Source: Rhizobium sp. Q54
GTDB taxonomy: Bacteria > Pseudomonadota > Alphaproteobacteria > Rhizobiales > Xanthobacteraceae
NCBI GenBank assembly: GCA_945870035.1
Contig: CAMBQQ010000017.1
Location: 1-50,521 of the forward strand
DNA length: 50,521 nucleotides
Reading direction: 5' to 3'
The notes below the pieces were generated by a model. That model was given only the letters and a program-made list of their open reading frames with translations. It was not told the DNA's origin and made no database searches. The translations under genes and the position numbers were made by a program. This document shows positions 7,792 through 14,992 of the stretch, in pieces. How positions within the stretch are numbered: the first letter of the stretch is position 1; every line of letters begins with the position of its first letter.

Positions 7792-8379
7792 CTAATGGGC
7801 CAGCGTTCCGGATGCTTGCATTGATTTCACGACACCATTCCGAAGATAAACGTAGCGCCCGCCGGAATAGACGTATTGATCGAAGATGATTTTTCCTGTC
7901 TCGGTGCGGTTGACGGTCTCCGGCTTCCCCCAACAGGTGGCAATAACTTGATCAACCGTCATGCCGATCCTCGGGTTTCCACGGCGCTTGCACTCAGCAG
8001 CAGCGATGGCGGGGTCTTTATCGGTCGAGTACGCCTCTAAAGCATTTTCCGTGATGTAGCCGGTTCGGCCGTCATCGAAGGCCACTCGATACACACCGAT
8101 AAAAACCTCATAGTGCCGCAGGCCAACCTGAATTTCACGAGTTTCGATGCTCTGGACGGCGAACTTGCCCTTGCTGACGTCCTCACATTTGCCATTCATC
8201 GTCGATTGATCGCAGATATTCACACCCGGTAGATAGCGATCCTGCGCAACCCAAAATGTCTTGCCGATATTCGCGGTAGCCTTATTCAGGCTCGCCGACA
8301 TGCGTTCATCATCACCAGGTAGCGCGCTGGCGCACGCGCCGAGGATCGCGGTAAGCGCAAAGATGGCGATGATACGCAT
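7792..8379 (-). CDS. Putative lipoprotein with SmpA/OmlA-like C-terminus
   Basis: A 195-residue exported lipoprotein. The chosen start (8379) gives the signal peptide MRIIAIFALTAILGACAS with lipobox LGAC; a longer frame upstream adds residues that would bury the signal. Residues about 130-190 (IGMTVDQVIATCWGKPETVN, then YVYSGGRYVYLRNGVV) resemble the fold repeat of SmpA/OmlA/BamE-type small outer-membrane lipoproteins ('GMT..QV...GKP'). It is a cargo gene of the tRNA-Cys element, transcribed toward the phage operon. A surface or exclusion role is possible but unproven. Confidence 0.8.
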   Translation of the reverse strand: MRIIAIFALTAILGACASALPGDDERMSASLNKATANIGKTFWVAQDRYLPGVNICDQSTMNGKCEDVSKGKFAVQSIETREIQVGLRHYEVFIGVYRVAFDDGRTGYITENALEAYSTDKDPAIAAAECKRRGNPRIGMTVDQVIATCWGKPETVNRTETGKIIFDQYVYSGGRYVYLRNGVVKSMQASGTLAH

Positions 8380-8426
8380 GATCGCGCCTCTTATTGTACA
8401 TAGGCGACTATCCGTCAGAGCGTGCT

Positions 8427-8888
8427 TCAAGACGGAAGCCATGTACTCGGCATCTTTTGGGTAAGCCGCATGTAGGGCGTAAAAATTGGGGGCGCATCAT
8501 CTTGGAAGCTAGCAATACTTGTCAGAGCAGCGGATGTTTTGTCGATTAATGCAGATCGTTGGGCCTCCGGTCGGGCTTGGATCACTTCATTAGTTATTGA
8601 CATCAGGAGAGCGCAATCCGCAATTCGGCTCTTCAAATAGAGGTTTACATCGTCGTCGAACAAAAATCGGGCTTTACCCTTCGCGCGATGTAGATTGCGC
8701 AAGTCATCAATTGAAGGCTTGGCGGACGAAACGATGTTTGCGCAGGCCTGCTCAGCTAGCTCGAAAGTTTGCAGGCGTCTGTCGAATAGGTCCAGTACCA
8801 CGCGCTGATGAGCTGTCCGCCATTGGAAATAGGCGATTAGAACGCCGAGACCGGCAATTGCTGCAATCGTCCAAGGCTGCAATAACAT
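8427..8888 (-). CDS. Single-span membrane protein of unknown function
   Basis: This 153-residue protein has an N-terminal membrane segment (WTIAAIAGLGVLIAYFQW, residues about 6-23). A mainly helical cytosolic part follows (RTAHQRVVLDLFDRRLQTFE and onward). The 'YFQWRTAHQRVVLDLFDRR' junction is seen in many small uncharacterised bacterial membrane proteins. No enzymatic motif is visible. It belongs to the minus-strand cargo block of the element. Function unknown. Confidence 0.75.
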   Translation of the reverse strand: MLLQPWTIAAIAGLGVLIAYFQWRTAHQRVVLDLFDRRLQTFELAEQACANIVSSAKPSIDDLRNLHRAKGKARFLFDDDVNLYLKSRIADCALLMSITNEVIQARPEAQRSALIDKTSAALTSIASFQDDAPPIFTPYMRLTQKMPSTWLPS

Positions 8889-9029
8889 GGCATCCTCCGA
8901 GATAGATCACTGAATAGTCGCCACTCTAAATAGACTTGGTAGCACGCGCTCTTGCAAATCGGCTGCGCTTCTGCGTCGATTGCGCCGCAAGCGGTGCAGA
9001 CGTTGCGCTTGATCCGGTTAGCGAGACCG

Positions 9030-9470
9030 TCACATTTTTTTCTGCATTTCATCTTTCATTTTGGCGGCTTCATCTTTCAAGCTCGCCTTTAACTCCGCTA
9101 GGAGCCGCTTTGGGTCTAGTTTTGGATCGATTGCAAGGCGAGCATTGTATAGGTGTTCTGAGACTCGATCCGACAGCTCATGTTTCTTTTCGATGGCACC
9201 AATGAGCCATTCGATCTTTTCCCGATTGTCGCGTATTCCTTCCTCGTGCTCTTTCGCCAACTCATCAAGCCATTCAAGCTCGTTGGCATCCCCTTTTATT
9301 TTATGAAGCTCCTTTTGCCGCTTCCACCACGAGCGCAGAAACAACACTCCGCCAACTACAATCGCGAAGCCCCAACCCCACCACCGAATTCCATCCGGAA
9401 GGGCATTAAAGGCGACGATGACAATCACTACAGACAGCAGCCACAGGGTCAGTGCTGTGACACCTTTCAT
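9030..9470 (-). CDS. Two-span membrane protein with C-terminal coiled coil
   Basis: This 146-residue protein has two hydrophobic segments, about residues 5-22 (ALTLWLLSVVIVIVAF) and 29-46 (WWGWGFAIVVGGVLFL). A long charged helix rich in Glu and Lys follows (residues about 50-146, ending KASLKDEAAKMKDEMQKKM), consistent with a coiled coil. No known domain is recognised. It is a cargo gene of the element. A membrane-anchored sensor or partner protein is one possibility; there is no direct evidence. Confidence 0.75.
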   Translation of the reverse strand: MKGVTALTLWLLSVVIVIVAFNALPDGIRWWGWGFAIVVGGVLFLRSWWKRQKELHKIKGDANELEWLDELAKEHEEGIRDNREKIEWLIGAIEKKHELSDRVSEHLYNARLAIDPKLDPKRLLAELKASLKDEAAKMKDEMQKKM

Positions 9471-9534
9471 GTCGTCCCACTTCGCTTCGCTCGCATGTTG
9501 CCGAGGGTCATCATGCCTCCTCCTGTGCCGTAAG

Positions 9535-9843
9535 CTAGAGTCCGCCCATGACTTTAACGAAGATTGAGAATATCTCGTCGGCTAATTCTTTGGCCTCGTC
9601 GTCTGTAACCTCAAGCGGAGGATAGGCATCGCCAAGAGCGAGCGGCTTCGCTGTTAGCTTTTCCATCAGCTTTTGGAATCGCAGTTCAATGTCCGGCGAA
9701 AGATGTTGGTTAGTTGCGGCCGAAGCCCGCAACGTAATTAGTGGGAACGAAGCGAAGCGCAGCCTTTGCTGAAGTGACGCGGTGCCGATCAGCGCGGCAA
9801 CGGCTTCGAAAAATTTCTGCTTGGCGTAGCTATCGTCGAACAT
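9535..9843 (-). CDS. Small acidic protein of unknown function
   Basis: A 102-residue soluble protein whose start (9843) lies inside the 3' end of the upstream gene (14-base overlap), suggesting translational coupling. It contains a helical N-terminal half (SYAKQKFFEAVAALIGTASL) and an acidic C-terminal helix (VTDDEAKELADEIFSIFVKV). The pair of overlapping small genes has the arrangement of a two-component module such as toxin-antitoxin, but neither protein matches a family known to me. Function unknown. Confidence 0.7.
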   Translation of the reverse strand: MFDDSYAKQKFFEAVAALIGTASLQQRLRFASFPLITLRASAATNQHLSPDIELRFQKLMEKLTAKPLALGDAYPPLEVTDDEAKELADEIFSIFVKVMGGL

Positions 9844-10039
9844 TGCCGAAGCCCTTCCGCTGCTCCGCCATCACTTCGAGACAATCTTTCAAGGTGTCGT
9901 TGTCTTCCCAAAACTCTTTATCGGAGACAAGCCGCACCGGCACGAGGTAGCCAAGCCACTCCGACCAGTAGCCGGGCGGGCTCATGTCGGCAAAGGTGGG
10001 GGGTTCGTCGGGGCGAGTTGTCTTGGGTTCGTCGGACAT
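9830..10039 (-). CDS. Small protein, first gene of the minus-strand cargo block
   Basis: A 69-residue protein starting MSDEPKTTRPDEPPTFADM. The ATG at 10039 has GGAGG six bases upstream, so it is preferred over the in-frame start at 10051. It has Pro-rich, acidic N-terminal residues, then PGYWSEWLGYLVPVRLVSDKEF and a short C-terminal helix. It overlaps the following gene by 14 bases. The 10052-10286 stretch upstream, presumably the promoter region, has no gene. Function unknown. Confidence 0.7.
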   Translation of the reverse strand: MSDEPKTTRPDEPPTFADMSPPGYWSEWLGYLVPVRLVSDKEFWEDNDTLKDCLEVMAEQRKGFGNVRR

Positions 10040-10223
10040 TTCGACCTCCATCCAGAATATAGGTACGGAAGCCGGGCTATGGCGGTATGGCAGTTATGAA
10101 ACTTCGCCTAATCGCGTGCCTCTAGCCCAACGCCGGCCCGCCCAATGCACTGCCTGCGGCCAGAGTTGCTTGGGGCCCCATAGAGAGGAATACCGAACCA
10201 GCGGCCATCGCTGGCCTGTTTTT

Positions 10224-10239
10224 CTGACGAAACACTGAC
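10224..10239 (+). repeat. Candidate integrase arm-type site, right arm
   Basis: CTGACGAAACACTGAC differs from the left-arm copy (762-777) at one base and lies 47 bases inside the tRNA-proximal attachment site. See the left-arm entry for the reasoning; the role is inferred. Confidence 0.45.
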
Positions 10240-10285
10240 TTGAATTACTTTCCTTATTCGGATTGTCGGTAAGTCTCTGAAATTA

Positions 10286-10330
10286 TTGGAGGCCACGCCC
10301 GGAATCGAACCGGGGTGCAAGGATTTGCAG
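10286..10330. repeat. tRNA-proximal attachment site within tRNA-Cys
   Basis: This is the 45-bp sequence shared exactly with 574-618. It covers the tRNA-Cys 3' half from the anticodon loop through CCA, plus one flanking base. The intact tRNA at this end means the element brought a 3' half that restores the gene. Confidence 0.93.
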
Positions 10331-10360
10331 TCCTCTGCGTAACCACTCCGCCACGTGGCC
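10287..10360 (-). tRNA. tRNA-Cys (anticodon GCA), integration target
   Basis: Read on minus the gene runs from GGCCACGTGGCGGAGTGG to CGTGGCC-T-CCA. The acceptor stem is GGCCACG/CGTGGCC, the anticodon loop is CTGCAAA with GCA, and the T arm is CCCCGGTTCGATTCCGGG. It is complete and should be functional. Its 3' half is the attachment site of the element to its left. Confidence 0.97.
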
Positions 10361-10525
10361 ATTAGAAAGCGCCCGTTACCGTCACGGGCGCTGTGGTTGG
10401 GCCCAGCCTATATATGACGAATGCGCGGTCGACAACGCCGCATATCGGGCGCCGCGTCGCTTGCCTTTTGGCCGGGCTTGCCGCACAAAAGCCGCCAATT
10501 CCGATACATCCGCTAAAGGAAAGCG

Positions 10526-11173
10526 ATGACCGATTTTGCCGCCGCGCGCCGTCATATGGTGGATGGCCAGGTCCGCACCGCCGATGTGACCGACCACCGC
10601 ATCAGTTCGGCCATGCTCGAGGTGCCGCGCGAGCGTTTCGTGCCGCCGGAGGCGGCTGCGCTGGCTTATCTCGATTTGGGACACTCGGTCGGCGCCGGCC
10701 GGTGCATGCTCAAGCCGGTGGTGCTGGCCAAGCTTATCCAGGCCGCCGATCTGGCATCGGACCACCGGGTGCTCGTGGTCGGCTGCTCGACCGGTTACGC
10801 CGCCGCTGTTGTGGCCAAGATTGCCGGGCAGGTGGTCGCGCTGGAACAGGACGAAAAGCTCGCCGCAGTGGCCCAGACCGCGCTCGCGGCGCAGTCCAAT
10901 ATTACTGTCGCCAAGGGCCCGTTGGCCGACGGTTGGGCCGTTGGCGCGCCCTATGACGCCATCCTGATCGATGGCGCGGTCGAACTGGTGCCGGATGCGT
11001 TCCGCCGCCAGCTCAAGGACGGGGGCAAACTCGTGTGCGTTCTCGGCGGGCAGGCGCAGCCTTCCGCCATGCTGTACCGGCGTAGCGGCGACGAACTGGG
11101 CGGCCGCGCCATTTTCGATGCGGCGGCGTCGGTGCTGCCGGGATTTGCCAAGCCCCCGGTTTTTGCGTTCTAA
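10526..11173 (+). CDS. pcm: Protein-L-isoaspartate O-methyltransferase-like protein
   Basis: This 215-residue SAM-dependent methyltransferase belongs to the PCMT family, which repairs L-isoaspartyl residues in aged proteins in the cytosol. The N-terminus has the family pattern RRHMVDGQVRTADVTD and MLEVPRERFVPPE. Motif I is degenerate (VLVVGCSTGYAAAVVAKIAG, where the family has GxGxGY), followed by the acidic VVALEQDE and AILIDGAVE. Residues usually seen as GxGSGY are replaced, so enzymatic activity is uncertain. This short version sits directly upstream of tolC in many Hyphomicrobiales. Confidence 0.85.
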   Translation: MTDFAAARRHMVDGQVRTADVTDHRISSAMLEVPRERFVPPEAAALAYLDLGHSVGAGRCMLKPVVLAKLIQAADLASDHRVLVVGCSTGYAAAVVAKIAGQVVALEQDEKLAAVAQTALAAQSNITVAKGPLADGWAVGAPYDAILIDGAVELVPDAFRRQLKDGGKLVCVLGGQAQPSAMLYRRSGDELGGRAIFDAAASVLPGFAKPPVFAF

Positions 11174-11355
11174 TTACTGCGAGCTTTTCCAAACCGTTGC
11201 GAAAATGCCCCAGCTGGACCCCCTTCTGTGGGTGGGGCTGGCGCAAGGGGTTTCAACGAACGGAGTGTACCCCTATGTTTCGGGTTCCGCCGAAAGGGGG
11301 ATGTGCGAAACGATTCGCGTGGGGGCGTGATATCGGTCGTAACAGTCGGTCAGGA

Positions 11356-12777
11356 ATGGATCACGGAATGTCGCGTCGTGTAGTATGGACAAGCAGAGTT
11401 GCGGTTGCAGCGATCGCATACTTGAGCTTGTCGATGGTGGCGGCGCGCGCGGACACGCTCGAGCAGGCTTTGATCCAGGCCTATCAGAACAATCCGACGC
11501 TCAATGCGCAGCGCGCCGCGGTGCGCGCCACCGACGAAAACGTGCCGCAGGCTCTGTCCGGTTACCGGCCGCGCCTTTCGATCACCGCCTCGGGCGGCCA
11601 GCAGTCGTTGTCGTCGACGACCAAAGTGACGACGGCTCCGAACACCTACGGCACCCAGAGCGGTTACAATTCTCCGGTGAGCGCCGGCGTCACCGCGTCG
11701 CAGACCTTGTTCAACGGTTTCCAGACCGCCAACCGCACGCGCCAGGCCGAGCAGCAGGTGCAGGCTGCGCGCGAAACCTTGCGTGTGACCGAGCAGCAGA
11801 TCCTGCTCAACGCCGTTACCGCCTACATGAATCTTTTGCGCGACACCGCGATCTTCGATCTGCAACGGCGCAACGTCGAAGTGTTGCAGGAGCAGTTGCG
11901 CCAGGTGCGCGACCGCTTCAATGTCGGCGAGGTGACGCGTACCGATGTTGCGCAGTCGGAATCGCGCCTCGCGTCCGGTCGTTCGCAGGTGCTGACCGCC
12001 GAATCGAATTTCAAAACCTCGGCCGCCGTCTATCGCCAGATCATCGGCATTACGCCGGGCCGCCTGAGCCCCGGCACGCCGGTTGACCGCTTCTCGCCGA
12101 CCAGCCTGTCCGGCGCGGTCGGCGCCGGCAGCGCCAACCATCCATCGGTCACCACCGCGCAGTACAACATCGATGTCGCGCAGTTTCAGGTGAAGGTGGC
12201 GGAAGGCGCGCTGTATCCGACGCTCTCGGTGCAGGGCAACTTCACCAAGAACTATCTGGCGACGGGCACCCTGAACACGATGGAGAGCTACAACGCCTCC
12301 GTGCTCGGCCAGTTGAGCGTGCCGATCTACCAGGGCGGCGGGGAATATTCGCTGATCCGTCAGGCCAAGGAAACGCTCGGCCAGCGCCGCATCGAAGCCG
12401 ACACCGCGCGCGAGCAGGTGCGCCAGACCGTCGTGCAGGCCTGGGGCCAGCTCGATGCCGCCAAGGCCAATATCGAGGCGACCCAGGCGCAGGTGCAGGC
12501 CACCGAAATCGCGCTCAACGGCGTGCGTGAGGAAGCCCGCGTCGGTCAGCGCACCACGCTCGACGTGCTCAATGCGCAGCAGGAACTGGTCAATGCGCGC
12601 GTCGCGCTGGTCGGCGCGCAGCGCGACCGGGTGGTGGCGTCCTATACGCTTTTGGCCGGCGTCGGTCGCTTGTCGCCACAAGTGCTGGGACTGCGGGTGC
12701 CGGTCTATAATCCGGCGGTGCATTACGAGCAGGTCCGCGACAGCTGGGCCGGCGTGCGTACCCCGGACGGGCGTTGA
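11356..12777 (+). CDS. tolC: TolC-family outer membrane channel
   Basis: A 473-residue outer-membrane efflux protein that forms the trimeric exit duct for type I secretion and tripartite pumps. It has a signal peptide (VWTSRVAVAAIAYLSLSMVAARA) and then the family start TLEQALIQAYQNNPTLNAQRA. The two structural repeats end in RFNVGEVTRTDVAQSESRL (about residue 195) and EEARVGQRTTLDVLNAQQEL (about 395), the hallmark segments of TolC. The start could be 11356 or 11368; neither has a strong ribosome-binding site. No pump gene is adjacent, but an RND adaptor/pump pair lies at 28.2-32.5 kb in this window. The 11174-11355 leader has only GC-rich hairpins. Confidence 0.93.
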   Translation: MDHGMSRRVVWTSRVAVAAIAYLSLSMVAARADTLEQALIQAYQNNPTLNAQRAAVRATDENVPQALSGYRPRLSITASGGQQSLSSTTKVTTAPNTYGTQSGYNSPVSAGVTASQTLFNGFQTANRTRQAEQQVQAARETLRVTEQQILLNAVTAYMNLLRDTAIFDLQRRNVEVLQEQLRQVRDRFNVGEVTRTDVAQSESRLASGRSQVLTAESNFKTSAAVYRQIIGITPGRLSPGTPVDRFSPTSLSGAVGAGSANHPSVTTAQYNIDVAQFQVKVAEGALYPTLSVQGNFTKNYLATGTLNTMESYNASVLGQLSVPIYQGGGEYSLIRQAKETLGQRRIEADTAREQVRQTVVQAWGQLDAAKANIEATQAQVQATEIALNGVREEARVGQRTTLDVLNAQQELVNARVALVGAQRDRVVASYTLLAGVGRLSPQVLGLRVPVYNPAVHYEQVRDSWAGVRTPDGR

Positions 12778-12988
12778 TCCGCTCCGGTTGACCGCGGCCA
12801 CCTCGACTTTGCCCGTTTTGTGTCCACAGGTCATTGCCGGCTCTGCGCTATTTCGACTGCCACAGCCGCGACTCACGAGCGTATAAATAATAGATCGCGC
12901 CGATTCGTCCGGCCGCTCGCCGGGCGGGACGCCGTGAGGCGAGACGTAAGACGTTTTTGGATGTGGGCAGCGTTCGGGATTTGTCGCA

Positions 12989-13699
12989 ATGAACCAACCG
13001 GCTAAGGCCCAAGAGCCTTCGATGGAGGAGATTTTAGCCTCCATCCGGCGCATCATTGCCGACGAGGACACCGGCAAGCCCAAACCTGCCGCTGCCGCAC
13101 CACCGCCGCCGCCTGCACCGAAGCCGGCGGTCGTTGCCGCGCGCCCGGTCCCGCCGCCAGCGCCACCGCCGAAACCGGCGCCGGCCCCCGCCAATAATCA
13201 GAGCGACATCGATGCGATGCTCGCTGATATCGATAGCAAGGCGCCGCCGAAACCGGCCGCCGTCGTGCCGCCGCCACCACCGCCCGTGGTGGCGCCGCCG
13301 GCCGATATTCTCGATCTGACCGAGGCGATGGCAACGCCAACGCCGCCGCCCGCAGAACCGGCAGCGGCCTTCCGCACCATCGATGCGGCCTCCGACGTGT
13401 TCTTCGCCGAAGCCGCGCCCGATCAGCGGCCGCCCGAGCGGCCGGAACGTCCGATGCCGCCGCCGTCGGCGCCGTCCGACTATCAGGGCCTGATTTCCAA
13501 TCAAACCATGTCGGCGGTGGACAGCGCCTTCAATTCGCTGGCGCACACTGTGCTCGGCAACAATGCCCGCACGCTCGAAGACCTGGTCAAGGAAATGCTG
13601 CGTCCGATGCTCAAGGGCTGGCTCGACGACAACCTGCCGAACATGGTCGAGCGCATTGTCCGCGCCGAGATCGAGCGCGTCTCGCGCGGGCGCAGCTAA
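12989..13699 (+). CDS. popZ: Polar organizing protein PopZ-like (DUF2497)
   Basis: A 236-residue protein with the PopZ layout. The N-terminal helix (EPSMEEILASIRRIIADED, residues about 9-27) is the partner-binding segment. A long Pro/Ala-rich disordered linker (about 30-160) and C-terminal oligomerisation helices (LEDLVKEMLRPMLKGWLDDN, then LPNMVERIVRAEIERVSR) follow. In Caulobacter PopZ forms a polar microdomain that tethers the chromosome origin via ParB. The linker is unusually proline-rich, with several runs of four to seven prolines. Position near tolC and valS matches other Hyphomicrobiales. Confidence 0.9.
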   Translation: MNQPAKAQEPSMEEILASIRRIIADEDTGKPKPAAAAPPPPPAPKPAVVAARPVPPPAPPPKPAPAPANNQSDIDAMLADIDSKAPPKPAAVVPPPPPPVVAPPADILDLTEAMATPTPPPAEPAAAFRTIDAASDVFFAEAAPDQRPPERPERPMPPPSAPSDYQGLISNQTMSAVDSAFNSLAHTVLGNNARTLEDLVKEMLRPMLKGWLDDNLPNMVERIVRAEIERVSRGRS

Positions 13700-13721
13700 A
13701 GTCCGGCGTTAATTTCCCGCG

Positions 13722-14939
13722 CTAATGCCCCGCCGCCGCGCGCAGTTTCAGCGACCGCGATAGCCACCAGCCGAGCCACGCCAAAATCGCCGCCGCGGCC
13801 AGGAACACCGGCACCGCGGTGAAGCGGTCGAACATCCAGCCGAAGCCGGCGACACCGGCTGTCTGGCCCAGATAAAGTGCCGACGAAAAAATCGCCACGC
13901 CGGTGCCGCGGGCCTGCGGCGACATCTGCGTCGCGTTCACCTGCAACGTATTGTGCAGCATGTAGAAGCCAAGGCCGATTGTCGCGATCGCCGGCGGCGC
14001 GATCCACGACACCGGCGCGACCGCGAGCGCGATGAACGCCGCCGCCAGCAAGCCGCCGCCGCCGATCGACAATCCTGTCTGGCCGAGCCAGGCCACCATG
14101 CGCCGCACCGACAGGCTGTACGCCAGGCCGCCGAGCGCGAAGAAACCGACGAACAGCCCGACCAATGTGAAACTGACGCCGAAGCGCAGATGCAGATCGG
14201 CGCCGACATAAGTGAACGCGCCGAACATCGCCGCGCTTTCGATGAAGGCCATCAGGATGACGATGCGCGCCCACGGCGCGCGCAGCACGGTCGTGTAGTC
14301 CGAGACGAAACCGTGGCCCTGCTGTGCCGGCGCGTTGCGCGCATGCGTGATCGGGTTGCGGACCAGTTCATAGAACAGCCCGGCGGTGGCGGTCGCCAAC
14401 AAAGCGGCCAAAATGAAGAACACATTGCGCCAGCCAAAATAATCGCCGAGCACGCCGCCGGCGGCCTGGCCGAACATCTGGCCGAGGATTTGCCCGGACA
14501 GGAACGAGCCGAGCACCTGCTGGCGCCGCTCGTAGGGGATGACGTCGCCGATGAAGGCCAGCGCAAAGGGGATGATCCAGCCGGTGGCCAGCCCGCAGGC
14601 GAGGCGGGCGGCGACCAAAGTCGGCAGGTTCGGCGCCAGGCCGCAGGCGATCACCATCAATGTGGAAAAGGCGGCGGCGATGCTGACGCAGAGATATTTG
14701 CCGAAGCGGTCGCCGATCGGCCCGATGATGAGCTGCACCGAGCCGTGCGCCAGAAGGTAGGCCGTCACGACGATCGAGGCGGCGCCGACGGTGGTCTGCA
14801 AATCGTTGGCGATCTGGGGCAAAAGCGAATCGGTCGAGCGCACCATCGCCTGGGCGGCGAAGGCGGCGCTGGCCAAAAGGACGATGGCGCGGGTGGCGTT
14901 GCCGCGCGACGGGCTTAAATTTTCCGGCAAAGTTGACAC
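13722..14939 (-). CDS. MFS transporter (drug/metabolite exporter type)
   Basis: A 405-residue inner-membrane protein with about 12 hydrophobic segments. The MFS signature between helices 2 and 3 reads GPIGDRFGKYLCV. Helix 5 has a motif-C-like GGVLGDYFGWRNVFFILAAL, typical of proton-driven antiporters of the drug exporter group. The substrate is not predictable. It converges with popZ and is divergent from valS, sharing the 14940-14992 region. Confidence 0.88.
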   Translation of the reverse strand: MSTLPENLSPSRGNATRAIVLLASAAFAAQAMVRSTDSLLPQIANDLQTTVGAASIVVTAYLLAHGSVQLIIGPIGDRFGKYLCVSIAAAFSTLMVIACGLAPNLPTLVAARLACGLATGWIIPFALAFIGDVIPYERRQQVLGSFLSGQILGQMFGQAAGGVLGDYFGWRNVFFILAALLATATAGLFYELVRNPITHARNAPAQQGHGFVSDYTTVLRAPWARIVILMAFIESAAMFGAFTYVGADLHLRFGVSFTLVGLFVGFFALGGLAYSLSVRRMVAWLGQTGLSIGGGGLLAAAFIALAVAPVSWIAPPAIATIGLGFYMLHNTLQVNATQMSPQARGTGVAIFSSALYLGQTAGVAGFGWMFDRFTAVPVFLAAAAILAWLGWWLSRSLKLRAAAGH

Positions 14940-14992
14940 CTAGTAGGGCGGTAGGCTTTCTACCCCACCACTCATTCAAGAACAAAAGCACA

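Larger units (their letters stand above)
574..10330. mobile_element. Integrative phage-like element in tRNA-Cys (candidate phage satellite)
   Basis: The element is bounded by a 45-bp perfect direct repeat (574-618 and 10286-10330) that equals the 3' half of tRNA-Cys from the anticodon loop to CCA. It carries, on plus, an integrase, an overlapping HTH protein, an AlpA-like protein, a P4-type primase/helicase, a small terminase-like protein, a large terminase and two phage-like proteins, followed by a strong terminator. Five minus-strand genes of unknown function fill the tRNA-proximal end. Portal, capsid, protease, tail and lysis genes are not recognisable. Integration is direct sequence evidence. 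Satellite status is inference; a decayed prophage is the main alternative. Confidence 0.88.

Noticed and set aside
11207..11238. GCCCCA/TGGGGC hairpin between pcm and tolC as a terminator
   Set aside because: No T tract follows, and GC-rich hairpins are expected by chance at this base composition.
11350..13194. 614-codon open frame antisense to tolC and popZ
   Set aside because: A shadow frame with low-complexity Gly/Ala and Arg content that spans two real genes.
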